This document shows, one piece after another, positions 15,859 through 24,128 of a DNA stretch of 51,966 bases (its first letter is position 1; each line of letters opens with the position of its first letter). The translations under genes were made by a program, and so were the position numbers. The DNA is from Bacillota bacterium (GTDB lineage: Bacteria; Bacillota; Clostridia; DSM-8532), in NCBI GenBank assembly GCA_022702935.2, contig JAKIML020000075.1:41060-93025 (forward strand), in the 5' to 3' direction. The notes beneath the pieces are model-generated. The model ran no database searches and was not told the origin of the DNA. It saw nothing but the letters and a program-made list of their open reading frames with translations.

Positions 15859-17223
15859 GTGAGCTATCAGCGCTATTTGGAATTGAGACAGCTTTACCCC
15901 GCTTTTATCTATGAGGGGTTTACCATAAAAGAATCAGAGCTTTCCTTTGAGGTCGTTTATCGCTATACCATTCAGGGAATTGAAGAGGATATATCCATTC
16001 GCCACACCTTTGCTCTGGAGAAGGGCTTTGCCAGAGCCGACTGTGATCCCGGGCTATTGGAAAACGCCATCTTTCATTTAGGCCTTGCCGAATCCATCAA
16101 CTACTGGAAGGCGGTATGCTCGCCAAAACTGATTATCAAACCCTTCAGGCTGGACAGTGAGAAGCTGGCCTTCTGGGAGAAGCTGTTCTACCACGGACTT
16201 GGTGAATTCCTGTACCGCAATGAGATATATGGGCACATCAGTGCCGAGGACTTTGTCCGTTTTGAATGTGATAAGGATGCGCCCCTTGTGGCAGGTGCCG
16301 TGTCCTGCGCCCTGGAAGGGAATTTAATCCCGGTGGGCGGCGGAAAGGATTCCATTGTCACTCTGGAACTGCTTAAAGGGGAGTTTGACAAGAACGCGGT
16401 CTTCCTGCTGGATCCGCGCAAGGCTGCGGTGGACAGCGCCCTGTGCGCTGGCTATACCCGGGAAAAATCCCTGGTATGTCATCGGGTCTTTGACCCCGTA
16501 CTCTTTGAAATGAACAGGAAGGGCTATCTCAACGGCCACATTCCTTACTCGGCCGTTCTGGCCTTCTGTGCGGTCGTCACTGCACTGTTTGCAGGCTATA
16601 AGCATATTGTTCTGTCCAATGAGGGAAGTGCCAACGAACCCACGGTTCCCGATACCCTTGTCAATCATCAGTATTCCAAAACCTTTGAGTTTGAGAAGGA
16701 TTTCAGCGATTATATCCATGCCTTTATTACCCCGTCCATCGAGTATTTCAGCCTGCTTCGCCCCTGGAGCGAAATGCGCATTACCAAGGAGTTTGCAAAG
16801 CACAGGAAGTACCATGAGCTCTTTCGAAGCTGCAACCGGGGAAGCAAGGAAAATAAATGGTGCGGCGCCTGCCCCAAATGTCTGTTTGTCTTCATCCTTT
16901 TGGCTGCCGAGCTGGGGGTTGAGGAGACCTCCCGTATCTTTGGCTCAAGGGTCTTGGAGAATAAGGCATTGATTCCTGTGCTGGAGGAGCTTACAGGGGT
17001 TTCACCCGTTAAGCCCTTTGAATGCGTGGGAACGGTTGCTGAATCAGTCCACGCTCTGGATGTCATCCTCTCACAATACGAGGAGCCTTTAAAGGCACCT
17101 CTTCTATTGGGACACTTTGCCTCCATCAGGCATAGAATCAACGATGCACCCATGGTTCATGTTGATTCTGATGCCCCACATCTCATACCCGAAGGGTTTA
17201 GAAAGCTGGTCTTGGGGGAATAA
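15859..17223 (+). CDS. murL: MurL: UDP-MurNAc-L-Ala-L-Glu epimerase
   Basis: A 454-residue protein matching the MurL family. In Xanthomonas, MurL epimerises the terminal L-glutamate of UDP-MurNAc-L-Ala-L-Glu to D-glutamate in an ATP-dependent reaction, replacing glutamate racemase in peptidoglycan synthesis. Visible family blocks are a PP-loop-like VGGGKDS (159-165), LSNEGSANE (252-260), NHQYSKTFEFE, YFSLLRPWSE (296-305) and a cysteine cluster WCGACPKC (C335, C338, C341). The start is GTG at 15859 with GGAGG six bases upstream; the nearby ATG runs straight into a stop. Its partner ligase follows 23 bases after the stop codon. I recognise the family from its motifs and from the adjacency to a Mur ligase; activity in this organism is inferred. 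Confidence 0.85.
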   Translation: MSYQRYLELRQLYPAFIYEGFTIKESELSFEVVYRYTIQGIEEDISIRHTFALEKGFARADCDPGLLENAIFHLGLAESINYWKAVCSPKLIIKPFRLDSEKLAFWEKLFYHGLGEFLYRNEIYGHISAEDFVRFECDKDAPLVAGAVSCALEGNLIPVGGGKDSIVTLELLKGEFDKNAVFLLDPRKAAVDSALCAGYTREKSLVCHRVFDPVLFEMNRKGYLNGHIPYSAVLAFCAVVTALFAGYKHIVLSNEGSANEPTVPDTLVNHQYSKTFEFEKDFSDYIHAFITPSIEYFSLLRPWSEMRITKEFAKHRKYHELFRSCNRGSKENKWCGACPKCLFVFILLAAELGVEETSRIFGSRVLENKALIPVLEELTGVSPVKPFECVGTVAESVHALDVILSQYEEPLKAPLLLGHFASIRHRINDAPMVHVDSDAPHLIPEGFRKLVLGE

Positions 17224-17246
17224 CCCCTGTAGGAGGTGCACAAAAG

Positions 17247-18641
17247 ATGTCTTTGGAGGAGCTGGCCCGGTATCTTGAACCCCAGCGTATTGTTATTCTG
17301 GGCTTTGGCCTGGAGGGGCATTCCACCTATCATTTCTTACGAAAGCTATTTCCAGATAAACCATTGGCCCTGGCCGACAGGAATGCGGCAGGGCTTCAGT
17401 CCTTTGCTCAGCAGGTTCAGGATCCCCATCTGGTGCTTCATGGGGGTGACGGCTATCTGGAGGCCTGCGCCCGCATGGACTATGCCCTTGTGCTGAAAAG
17501 CCCGGGCATTCCCCTTAAGGATGTGGAGGAATTTTTCCCCAGGGAGCGCATGGAAAGCCAGGCCGGCTTGTTTCTGAAGCTCTTTCGGGACAGGGTCATA
17601 GGCATCACGGGCACCAAGGGTAAGAGCACTACCGCCCATCTGATTTATCGGGCGCTTGATGCCCAGGGATTTGATGCCATGGCTGTAGGCAATATGGGAA
17701 AGCCCGTGCTGGATCTGGTCTTTGACGATGTGCCCGAAAGGCTCTATGTCTATGAAATGTCGTCCCATATGCTGGAGATGGTTTCAACCTCACCGCGGTA
17801 TGCCATACTTCTTAACATTTATCAGGAGCACCTGGATCATTATAAATCCTTCTCGGATTATGCCGAGGCCAAGTTGAACCTCCTGCGCTTTCAGAAGGAA
17901 ACCGACTATACCCTGGTAAGCCCCAATGTGCTGGAATACTGCCAGGGCAAGCTGCCGGGGAAGGGGAAGAGCTATCTGTTTGACCAGCACCAGCCTAATG
18001 GTCGGGAAGGCTTGTTTATCCAGGAAAATAGAATGATTTTCCATAGAAATGGGAAAACTTATGATTGCGGGCCTGAAAATCTTAAGCGTAAGCTTCTGGG
18101 ACAGCATAACCTGAACAATATTATGGCCTGCCTGGCTCTGCTCAATATCCTGGGGGTTGAGGACAACCATAGAGCCCTTGAAGCCATCGCCGGCTTCGAG
18201 GGGCTGGAGCACCGCATGGAGTATGTGGGAGAGTTTTCGGGCATTCATTTTTACAACGACTCCATTTCAACCATCCCCCAGGCAGCCATTTGCGCCGTAG
18301 AAGCCATCGGCAATGTGGACACCCTCATTATCGGGGGCCTGGATCGGGGCATCGATTATCATGAGCTTGTCGATTTCCTGGCCCGGGGCCATGTGCGAAA
18401 TGTCATCTGCCTGCCTGCCACCGGCCATAGGATCTATGAACAGCTTAAGGAGCTTCCGGTATCCTCATCCATGAACCTGCTGAGAGCAGAGAACATGGAA
18501 GAAGCGGTGAACGGGGCGTTTGCCGTGACCCGAAAAGGGATGAGCTGTTTATTGTCTCCCGCAGCGGCCAGCTATGGCTTTTACAGGAACTTTGAAGAGC
18601 GGGGAAGAGTGTATAAGGAACTGGTAAAAACGCATGGATAA
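17247..18641 (+). CDS. murD2: MurD2: Mur ligase, probably UDP-MurNAc-L-Ala:L-glutamate ligase
   Basis: A 464-residue Mur ligase with a Rossmann N-terminal domain (VILGFGLEG), an ATP-binding central domain (GITGTKGKST, residues 119-128), the VYEMSSHMLE block, the HLDHYKS block and a C-terminal domain with YNDSISTIPQA. Ordinary MurD has NDSKATN at the last site, whose lysine and following residues help bind D-glutamate. NDSIST is the form I associate with MurD2, which adds L-glutamate to UDP-MurNAc-L-Ala so that MurL can invert it. TAGGAGG lies nine bases before the ATG. Placed directly after murL, it forms the second half of a two-step route. If it were an ordinary MurD it would be expected in the dcw cluster with murE, mraY and ftsW, none of which is here. 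Confidence 0.85.
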   Translation: MSLEELARYLEPQRIVILGFGLEGHSTYHFLRKLFPDKPLALADRNAAGLQSFAQQVQDPHLVLHGGDGYLEACARMDYALVLKSPGIPLKDVEEFFPRERMESQAGLFLKLFRDRVIGITGTKGKSTTAHLIYRALDAQGFDAMAVGNMGKPVLDLVFDDVPERLYVYEMSSHMLEMVSTSPRYAILLNIYQEHLDHYKSFSDYAEAKLNLLRFQKETDYTLVSPNVLEYCQGKLPGKGKSYLFDQHQPNGREGLFIQENRMIFHRNGKTYDCGPENLKRKLLGQHNLNNIMACLALLNILGVEDNHRALEAIAGFEGLEHRMEYVGEFSGIHFYNDSISTIPQAAICAVEAIGNVDTLIIGGLDRGIDYHELVDFLARGHVRNVICLPATGHRIYEQLKELPVSSSMNLLRAENMEEAVNGAFAVTRKGMSCLLSPAAASYGFYRNFEERGRVYKELVKTHG

Positions 18642-18661
18642 AGCGTTTTGGATGTGCTTCT

Positions 18662-18690
18662 TTGACTTTTTTCAGTGGGTGGTGTATACT
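18662..18690 (+). promoter_or_regulatory. carD promoter
   Basis: TTGACT (18662-18667) and TATACT (18685-18690) are separated by exactly 17 bases. The promoter starts just after murD2, giving a roughly 155-base leader before carD. Confidence 0.75.
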
Positions 18691-18852
18691 GGAATATAAG
18701 TGAGTTAATATCTCCTTAAAAGCATGGCATATTTAGTCACGGCTTTCATACATACATTTGCCTAATTCGGATCCTGATCCCATATTCTTTGGCACCAGCC
18801 CTTTCGGATAGTGCAAATGGAAGGATGTATGCTAAGAAGGAGCGGTTTAATT

Positions 18853-19332
18853 ATGTTCAATATTGGGGATAAGATCGTTTATCCTATGCATGGTGCCGGT
18901 ATTATTGAGTCCATCGAGGAACGCGAGATTCTCGGTGAACGGAAAAGCTATTATGTCATGAAAATGCCCATTGGGGATATGAAAGTCATGATTCCCATTA
19001 ATAATGTGGAAGGCATTGGAATCCGCGACGTGATAGGCCTTCAGGAAGCAGACAAAGTCTTCAATTCATTCAGTCAGAAATGTACAGAACAAACCACCAA
19101 TTGGAATAAGCGATACCGCGAGAATATGACGAAGATCAAAAGCGGTAATGTCTTTGAGGTGGCCGACGTTGTCAAAAGCCTCATCCTACGTGAAAAGAGC
19201 AAGGGTCTTTCAACCGGTGAGCGCAAAATGTTGAACAGCGCCAAGCAAATCCTAATCAGTGAATTGGTATTAGCAAAGAATATGAACCCTGTGGATGTGG
19301 AGGATCTCATTAACACTCGCATAACAACCTAG
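18853..19332 (+). CDS. carD: CarD-family RNA polymerase-binding regulator
   Basis: A 159-residue CarD/CdnL-type protein. The N-terminal RNA polymerase-interacting domain resembles that of Mfd (FNIGDKIVYPMHGAGIIESI, then a beta barrel ending in VMIPINNVEGIGIRDVI). A helical C-terminal domain (NKRYRENMTKIKSGN, VVKSLILREKSKGLSTGE, residues about 85-155) contacts promoter DNA. Family members stabilise open complexes at promoters. The ATG at 18853 is chosen because AAGGAG precedes it at normal distance and the family begins at FxxGDKIVYPxHG; the longer frame from 18811 adds unsupported residues. It precedes the yacL-like gene by 25 bases. Confidence 0.92.
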   Translation: MFNIGDKIVYPMHGAGIIESIEEREILGERKSYYVMKMPIGDMKVMIPINNVEGIGIRDVIGLQEADKVFNSFSQKCTEQTTNWNKRYRENMTKIKSGNVFEVADVVKSLILREKSKGLSTGERKMLNSAKQILISELVLAKNMNPVDVEDLINTRITT

Positions 19333-19357
19333 AATTATCCATTCAAGGGGAGCTAAT

Positions 19358-20431
19358 ATGCTGGATAAAGTTCTCAAATACGCGTTTGGGCTGACAGGCG
19401 CCCTGACGGGAATGACGCTGGTGCGTTATCTACTCATCCAAAATGGTATGAAGGAAGCCCTTACCAATATTACGGGAATCGGGGTAGTTGTATTTACCTC
19501 GCTCATCCTGGGTGTTCTGATGTTCTTTTTGGGCGGCCGCATCATCCGTCTGACCACTGAAACCGTTGAAAGGGTTGAACAAGCACTTCAGAATATCACG
19601 CTCTATGAGCTGATGATCGGCGCATGTGGGCTGATCGCCGGCCTCATTGTGGCCAATCTAATCTCCATTCCCATTGTAAAAATCGAAGTCATCGGTGTTG
19701 CCATCTCCATTATCATCAATATTCTCTTTGGGATATGCGGGGTTTATTTTGCATTAATCAAACGAAACGACAATGTGTTTGACGGGATCAAGGGCAAGGA
19801 CAAGACCATGGCCCACAAGCAATACAAGCTGCTGGACACCAGCGCCATTATTGACGGACGCATCCTGGATTTAAGCCGGACAGGCTTTCTGGAAGGGGAG
19901 CTTGTGGTGCCCGGATTCGTTTTGGAGGAGCTGAGACATTTGGCTGATTCAGCCGATGACCTGGTTCGGGCCAAGGGCCGGCGCGGGCTGGATGTTTTAA
20001 ACATGCTCAAGAACGATGGGAAATTCCCCATCACCATTGACAAATCGGGCAGAGATAACAGTGTTGAGGTGGACGAGCAGCTCCTGGCCAAGGCTAAGGA
20101 AATCAACGCCAAGATCATCACCAACGATTATAACCTGGGCAAGGTAGCGGCTATTCGGGGTATTGAGGTTCTCAATATCAATGATTTGGCCAATTCCATG
20201 AAGCCCGTTGCCGTATCTGGCGAGGAAATGACCATCCGCATTATCAAAGAAGGCAAGGAAAACGGTCAGGGTGTGGGTTATCTGGAGGATGGCACCATGG
20301 TGGTGGTGGAGCAGGCTTATAAATTTAAGGGCCAGCTCATCGATGTGATTGTCACCAGCGTGCTGCAGACCTCGGCAGGCCGTATGGTTTTTGCCAAGTT
20401 CAAGAGCATTCATCTCTCTTTGGTAAAATAG
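19358..20431 (+). CDS. yacL: PIN/TRAM-domain membrane protein (YacL-like)
   Basis: A 357-residue protein with four hydrophobic helices in the first 150 residues, then a PIN nuclease domain (KLLDTSAIIDGRILDL, VVPGFVLEELRHLAD, DEQLLAKAKEINAKIITNDYNL) and a C-terminal TRAM domain (about residues 290-355). The acidic residues D (LDTSAIIDGR), E (VLEELR) and D (ITNDYNL) of the PIN active site are retained. YacL-type proteins are widespread in Firmicutes beside ispD; their substrate is uncertain. GGGGAG precedes the ATG. A terminator immediately follows the stop codon. Confidence 0.92.
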   Translation: MLDKVLKYAFGLTGALTGMTLVRYLLIQNGMKEALTNITGIGVVVFTSLILGVLMFFLGGRIIRLTTETVERVEQALQNITLYELMIGACGLIAGLIVANLISIPIVKIEVIGVAISIIINILFGICGVYFALIKRNDNVFDGIKGKDKTMAHKQYKLLDTSAIIDGRILDLSRTGFLEGELVVPGFVLEELRHLADSADDLVRAKGRRGLDVLNMLKNDGKFPITIDKSGRDNSVEVDEQLLAKAKEINAKIITNDYNLGKVAAIRGIEVLNINDLANSMKPVAVSGEEMTIRIIKEGKENGQGVGYLEDGTMVVVEQAYKFKGQLIDVIVTSVLQTSAGRMVFAKFKSIHLSLVK

Positions 20432-20458
20432 CGGATAAAGGGACTATCCGCTCTTTTT
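20430..20458 (+). terminator. Terminator after the yacL-like gene
   Basis: AGCGGATA pairs with TATCCGCT, seven-base loop, followed by CTTTTT. The stem begins at the yacL stop codon and ends 26 bases before ispD, so expression of ispD may be partly uncoupled from carD-yacL. Confidence 0.8.
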
Positions 20459-20483
20459 AATCCTTATTGATCAGGTGATACAT

Positions 20484-21212
20484 ATGCATTTATCTCACAG
20501 CGCCGTAGGCGCTATTCTTGTTGCTGCGGGAAAAGGAAGCCGTATGGGCCTTGGCTATAACAAGGTGCTTCTGCCCCTGTGCGGAAAACCGGTGATCCAA
20601 TGGACCCTGGAGGCCTTTGCAGGTTCGGGACTGGTGGATGTGCTGGTTCTGGTCATCAGTCCCGAGGATGAAGGGGCCATGGCAGATATCTGTCATTCAG
20701 TCCGCAGGAATTTCCCTTCAGAAAAAACCCCTGAAATACTTACTGTCTTTGGTGGTGCCGATCGCCAGGATTCGGTGTATAACGGTCTTTGCGCCCTTCC
20801 TCAAGGGGTGGATGTGGTGCTCGTCCATGACGGAGCGCGTCCTTTTGTGGATGGTGCACTCATAGAAAGAAGCATCGACAATGCCAGAGCATGGGGGGCC
20901 GCCTGTGCGGGCATGCCCGTTAAGGATACCATTAAGGTAGTGGATGAAAACAGGGTCATTACCCAAACCCCTGACAGGGCACGTCTATGGAGTGCCCAGA
21001 CTCCCCAGGCTTTCCGGCGGGAAATTGTGACAGATTCCTACCATAAGGCTTATAGGGAAGGAATAAGAGGCACTGACGACGCGGGACTGGTGGAGGCGGC
21101 AGGCTATCGGGTTACCATGTTTGAGGGAAGCTATGGCAATATCAAGCTTACCTCGGCTGAGGATCTGCTTTTTGCCGAGCGGCTTTTGAGGGAGAAGAAG
21201 AGCCAAACATAA
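20484..21212 (+). CDS. ispD: 2-C-methyl-D-erythritol 4-phosphate cytidylyltransferase
   Basis: A 242-residue enzyme of the non-mevalonate isoprenoid pathway, which joins CTP to methylerythritol phosphate. The N-terminal nucleotide loop is LVAAGKGSRMG followed by NKVLLPLCGKPV. The conserved VLVHDGARPFV, GMPVKDTIKVV, TPQAFR and TDDAGLVEAAG segments are all present. The ATG at 20484 is preferred to the GTG at 20475, which lies within the AGGTGAT ribosome binding site. IspF, its frequent neighbour, is not in the window. Confidence 0.94.
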   Translation: MHLSHSAVGAILVAAGKGSRMGLGYNKVLLPLCGKPVIQWTLEAFAGSGLVDVLVLVISPEDEGAMADICHSVRRNFPSEKTPEILTVFGGADRQDSVYNGLCALPQGVDVVLVHDGARPFVDGALIERSIDNARAWGAACAGMPVKDTIKVVDENRVITQTPDRARLWSAQTPQAFRREIVTDSYHKAYREGIRGTDDAGLVEAAGYRVTMFEGSYGNIKLTSAEDLLFAERLLREKKSQT

Positions 21213-21259
21213 AAAACTTGGGGATATCGCTGAAAAAGGTGTTTGCATGGCCGCAAATC

Positions 21260-21337
21260 TGGTATAATATTATAAAATTGCTTTTGTCCAAAACACTAAA
21301 ATTGGTCAAAAGTCACAAATCGACAAGGTTCGATTTG
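21260..21337 (+). promoter_or_regulatory. Promoter and leader hairpin of the EF-G paralogue
   Basis: An extended -10 TG-n-TATAAT spans 21260-21268. The -35 region is weak. In the roughly 90-base leader CAAATCGA (21316-21323) and TCGATTTG (21330-21337) form a perfect 8-bp hairpin with loop CAAGGT. It ends 29 bases before the start codon, too far upstream to cover the ribosome binding site (AAGGGGGA). Confidence 0.5.
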
Positions 21338-21366
21338 CGCAATTTAACCGATAAGGGGGAATTGAT

Positions 21367-23451
21367 ATGAAGGACTACAGTTGTGAGAACATCCGCAATG
21401 TATGTCTGCTAGGCCATGGCAATGCGGGCAAGACAACGCTCGCAGAAGCAATGTTATTCTTAACAGGAGCAACAGATCGCTTCGGGAGCGTTGTCGATGG
21501 AAACACCGTTATGGATTATGACGCTGAGGAAATTAAGAGAAAATTCTCAATCGCCACTGCTCTTGCTCCGGTCGAATGGAACGACATGAAGATCAATATC
21601 ATTGACACTCCCGGTTATTTTGACTTTGTGGGTGAAATGCTTGAAGGATTGGTTGTAGCCGATGGCGCTGTTATTCTCGTTAGCGCTAAGGACGGTCTCC
21701 AGGTAGGTACCGAAAAGGCTTGGGCCGCAGTCAATGACAAGAAGATTCCCAGAATGTTTTTTATCAGCAAGCTCGATGAAGAAAATTCAGACTTTTCAAA
21801 AGTCTTTGATCAGTTAAAAGATAAATTCGGAAAGAGTGTTATTGCTCTGGAATTGCCCATCTTTGAGGATGGAAAATTCACGGGCATCGTTAATATTCCC
21901 AAAATGAAGGCTTATTATTTCAAAGGCAAGGACATGGTGGAGGGTGAAATTCCCGCCGGCATGATGAGCCAGATAGAGAGCTATAAAGAGGGGATGGCCG
22001 AAGTTGTTGCCGAAACCGACGAAGAGCTGATGGAGAAATACTTCAACGGTGAACCCTTTACCGACGAAGAAATCCGCAGGGGTATCAAGATTGGTGCCAA
22101 GAATGGTGATATCGCCCCCGTATTCTGCGGTTCATCGGTTCAGAAGATTGGCGTTACCCTTCTGCTTGATGCTATCAGCAAGTATATGCCTGCCCATTGC
22201 GAAAAGGGTTCGGTCAAGGTGCTTAATGCCTCCACCAAGGAAGCTGTTGAAGTTCCTGCCGATGAAAAGGCCTCTGTGGTGGTTCGCGTGTTTAAGACCA
22301 TTGCAGACCCCTTTGTGGGTAAGATTTCTTTCCTGAAGGTGCTTTCAGGAACACTCATGCCCGACAGCACCGTTTATAACGTCAACAAGGAAAAAACCGA
22401 AAAGATCAGCAATATATTCATCATGAAGGGCAAGCAGCAGATCAATGTCAACAAGCTGGTATCGGGTGATATTGGTGCTGTGACCAAGCTGGCTGTGACC
22501 GAAACCAATGACACGCTGGCTTCCAAGGAAAAGCCCGTTCTGGCTGAGCCCATTGAGTTCCCCGAACCCATGCTGGCCATGGCTGTTCTGCCCAAGGCCA
22601 AGGGCGACGAAGAAAAGATCAGCAGCGGTCTGCAGAGATTGCTGGAAGAGGATCCCACCTTCAAGATGTATCTCCATCCCGAAACCAAGCAAACCCTGAT
22701 CTACGGTGTGGGCGACCAGCACCTGGATGTGATTGTCAGCAAGCTGCGCAATAAGTTCAAGGTAGGCGTTGAGCTGGTAAATCCCATTGTGCCCTATCGT
22801 GAAACCATCAGGAAAAAGGTTAAGGTTGAAGGTAAGCATAAGAAACAGAGCGGCGGTCACGGTCAATTCGGTGACGTCTGGATTGAATTCGAGCCCGGAC
22901 CTACCGAGGATCTGGTCTTTGAAGAAAAGATTTTCGGCGGCGCTGTTCCCAAGCAGTACTTCCCGGCCGTTGAAAAGGGCTTGAGGGAAAGTATGCAGAA
23001 AGGTGTTCTGGCGGGCTATCCCGTGGTTAACCTGAAGGCCACCCTGGTGGATGGTAAATACCATGATGTTGACTCGTCGGAAATGGCCTTCAAGATTGCT
23101 GCAAGCCTGGCCTACAAGGAAGGTATGAAACAGGCTTCACCGGTTCTTTTGGAACCCATCTGCCATGTTGAGGTCTATGTGCCCGATGATTACATGGGTG
23201 ACATTATCGGTGATCTCAACAAGCGCCGCGGTCGCGTTCTGGGTATGAATCCTCAGGATAACGGTCTCCAGCAGGTGGTGGCCGAGGTGCCCCAGGCCGA
23301 AATGTTCCGGTATGCCACCGATTTGCGCTCCATTACCCAGGGCAGAGGCTACTTCACCATGCATTTTGAACGCTATGAGGAAGCACCTCCCCATGTGGCT
23401 GAGAAGGTTATTGCCGAAGCCGCAAAGCACAAGCAGGCTGATGACGAATAA
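21367..23451 (+). CDS. Elongation factor G paralogue with altered GTPase motifs
   Basis: A 694-residue translational GTPase with the full EF-G domain order: G domain (1-270), domain II (about 290-375), domain III, domain IV with HKKQSGGHGQFGDVWIEFEP, and domain V ending in GRGYFTMHFERYEE. Its G motifs differ from the main EF-G: P-loop GHGNAGKTT (16-24), G3 DTPGYFDF with Tyr84 where translational GTPases carry the catalytic His, and G4 SKLD (134-137) in place of NKMD. Canonical fusA lies in the rpsL-rpsG-fusA-tuf operon, absent here. This is therefore a paralogue of the FusA2/EF-G-like type, whose role is not settled; slowed GTP hydrolysis is predicted. It has its own promoter and terminator. 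Confidence 0.88.
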   Translation: MKDYSCENIRNVCLLGHGNAGKTTLAEAMLFLTGATDRFGSVVDGNTVMDYDAEEIKRKFSIATALAPVEWNDMKINIIDTPGYFDFVGEMLEGLVVADGAVILVSAKDGLQVGTEKAWAAVNDKKIPRMFFISKLDEENSDFSKVFDQLKDKFGKSVIALELPIFEDGKFTGIVNIPKMKAYYFKGKDMVEGEIPAGMMSQIESYKEGMAEVVAETDEELMEKYFNGEPFTDEEIRRGIKIGAKNGDIAPVFCGSSVQKIGVTLLLDAISKYMPAHCEKGSVKVLNASTKEAVEVPADEKASVVVRVFKTIADPFVGKISFLKVLSGTLMPDSTVYNVNKEKTEKISNIFIMKGKQQINVNKLVSGDIGAVTKLAVTETNDTLASKEKPVLAEPIEFPEPMLAMAVLPKAKGDEEKISSGLQRLLEEDPTFKMYLHPETKQTLIYGVGDQHLDVIVSKLRNKFKVGVELVNPIVPYRETIRKKVKVEGKHKKQSGGHGQFGDVWIEFEPGPTEDLVFEEKIFGGAVPKQYFPAVEKGLRESMQKGVLAGYPVVNLKATLVDGKYHDVDSSEMAFKIAASLAYKEGMKQASPVLLEPICHVEVYVPDDYMGDIIGDLNKRRGRVLGMNPQDNGLQQVVAEVPQAEMFRYATDLRSITQGRGYFTMHFERYEEAPPHVAEKVIAEAAKHKQADDE

Positions 23452-23477
23452 CCTCAAAGGTATAGGCATGTTATATC

Positions 23478-23523
23478 AGGGACGGTTTTATCGCTTTTTT
23501 TGGGCGAAGGACCGTCCCTTTTG
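23478..23523 (+). terminator. Terminator after the EF-G paralogue
   Basis: GGGACGGT (23479-23486) pairs with ACCGTCCC (23511-23518), an inner TCGC/GCGA pair extends the hairpin, and TTTT follows. It separates the EF-G paralogue from the ctsR promoter. Confidence 0.75.
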
Positions 23524-23589
23524 TCCCTGAAAATACGGTGAAGAAGGCCGATTGAGCGTGCCTGCCGGAATGGGGCAGGGGCCCTCCAC

Positions 23590-23635
23590 TTGAAAAAAAA
23601 TAGCCTTTGGGTTATAATAGTCAGGGATAGTCAAA
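23590..23635 (+). promoter_or_regulatory. ctsR promoter with CtsR operator
   Basis: TTGAAA (23590-23595), a 17-base spacer and TATAAT (23613-23618) form a strong SigA promoter. Directly after the -10 lies AGTCAGG-GAT-AGTCAAA (23619-23635), which fits the CtsR heptad direct repeat (A/G)GTCAAA-NAN-(A/G)GTCAAA with two mismatches in the first heptad. Bound CtsR would cover the transcription start, giving heat-inducible autoregulation of ctsR-mcsA-mcsB-clpC. Confidence 0.8.
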
Positions 23636-23653
23636 AACAACGAGGTGATAGAT

Positions 23654-24115
23654 ATGGCCAGACTCAGTGACATCATCGAAACCTTCTTAAAGACATTGAT
23701 TAATGAAGAGGAAGGCTCGGTAGAGATACAGCGCAATGAGCTTGCAAGCAAGTTCAACTGCGTGCCATCACAGATCAACTATGTCATATCCACACGATTT
23801 ACTACCGACAAGGGTTATTATGTGGAAAGCCGTCGCGGCGGCGGAGGGTATATCAGCATTAAGCGCATCAATACTGAATCTGCCGGTGATTATTTGATGC
23901 ACATTATTACCTCCATAGGGGACAAAATTTCCCAACACACCTGCGAGGTATTTATCAATAATTTTGTGGATTATAATATCATAAAATATCGAGAAGCCAT
24001 GCTCATGAAGGCAGCCACATCGGACAAGGTGCTGATGGATGTTCCCATTGACAAGCGGGATGATGTAAGAGCCACAATCCTCAAGAACATGCTCATGGGC
24101 CTGACTGTACTTTAA
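23654..24115 (+). CDS. ctsR: CtsR, class III heat-shock repressor
   Basis: A 153-residue repressor of clp genes. It has an N-terminal winged helix-turn-helix (LSDIIETFLKTLI, then NELASKFNCVPSQINYVISTRF) with the glycine-rich wing tip RRGGGGYI that enters the minor groove and senses heat, and a helical C-terminal dimer domain. McsB phosphorylates arginines of this family. The ATG at 23654 has GAGGTGATAGAT in front; the longer frame from 23645 begins inside that site. First gene of the four-gene operon. Confidence 0.95.
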   Translation: MARLSDIIETFLKTLINEEEGSVEIQRNELASKFNCVPSQINYVISTRFTTDKGYYVESRRGGGGYISIKRINTESAGDYLMHIITSIGDKISQHTCEVFINNFVDYNIIKYREAMLMKAATSDKVLMDVPIDKRDDVRATILKNMLMGLTVL

Positions 24116-24128
24116 CGGAGGTGGTCCG

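Noticed and set aside
12277-18684. Shared 13-mer TTTTCAGTGGGTG in the yjbQ promoter region (minus strand) and the carD promoter
   Set aside because: In a 52-kb window many 13-mers repeat by chance when both strands are counted, and the copies sit at different places relative to the -10 box.
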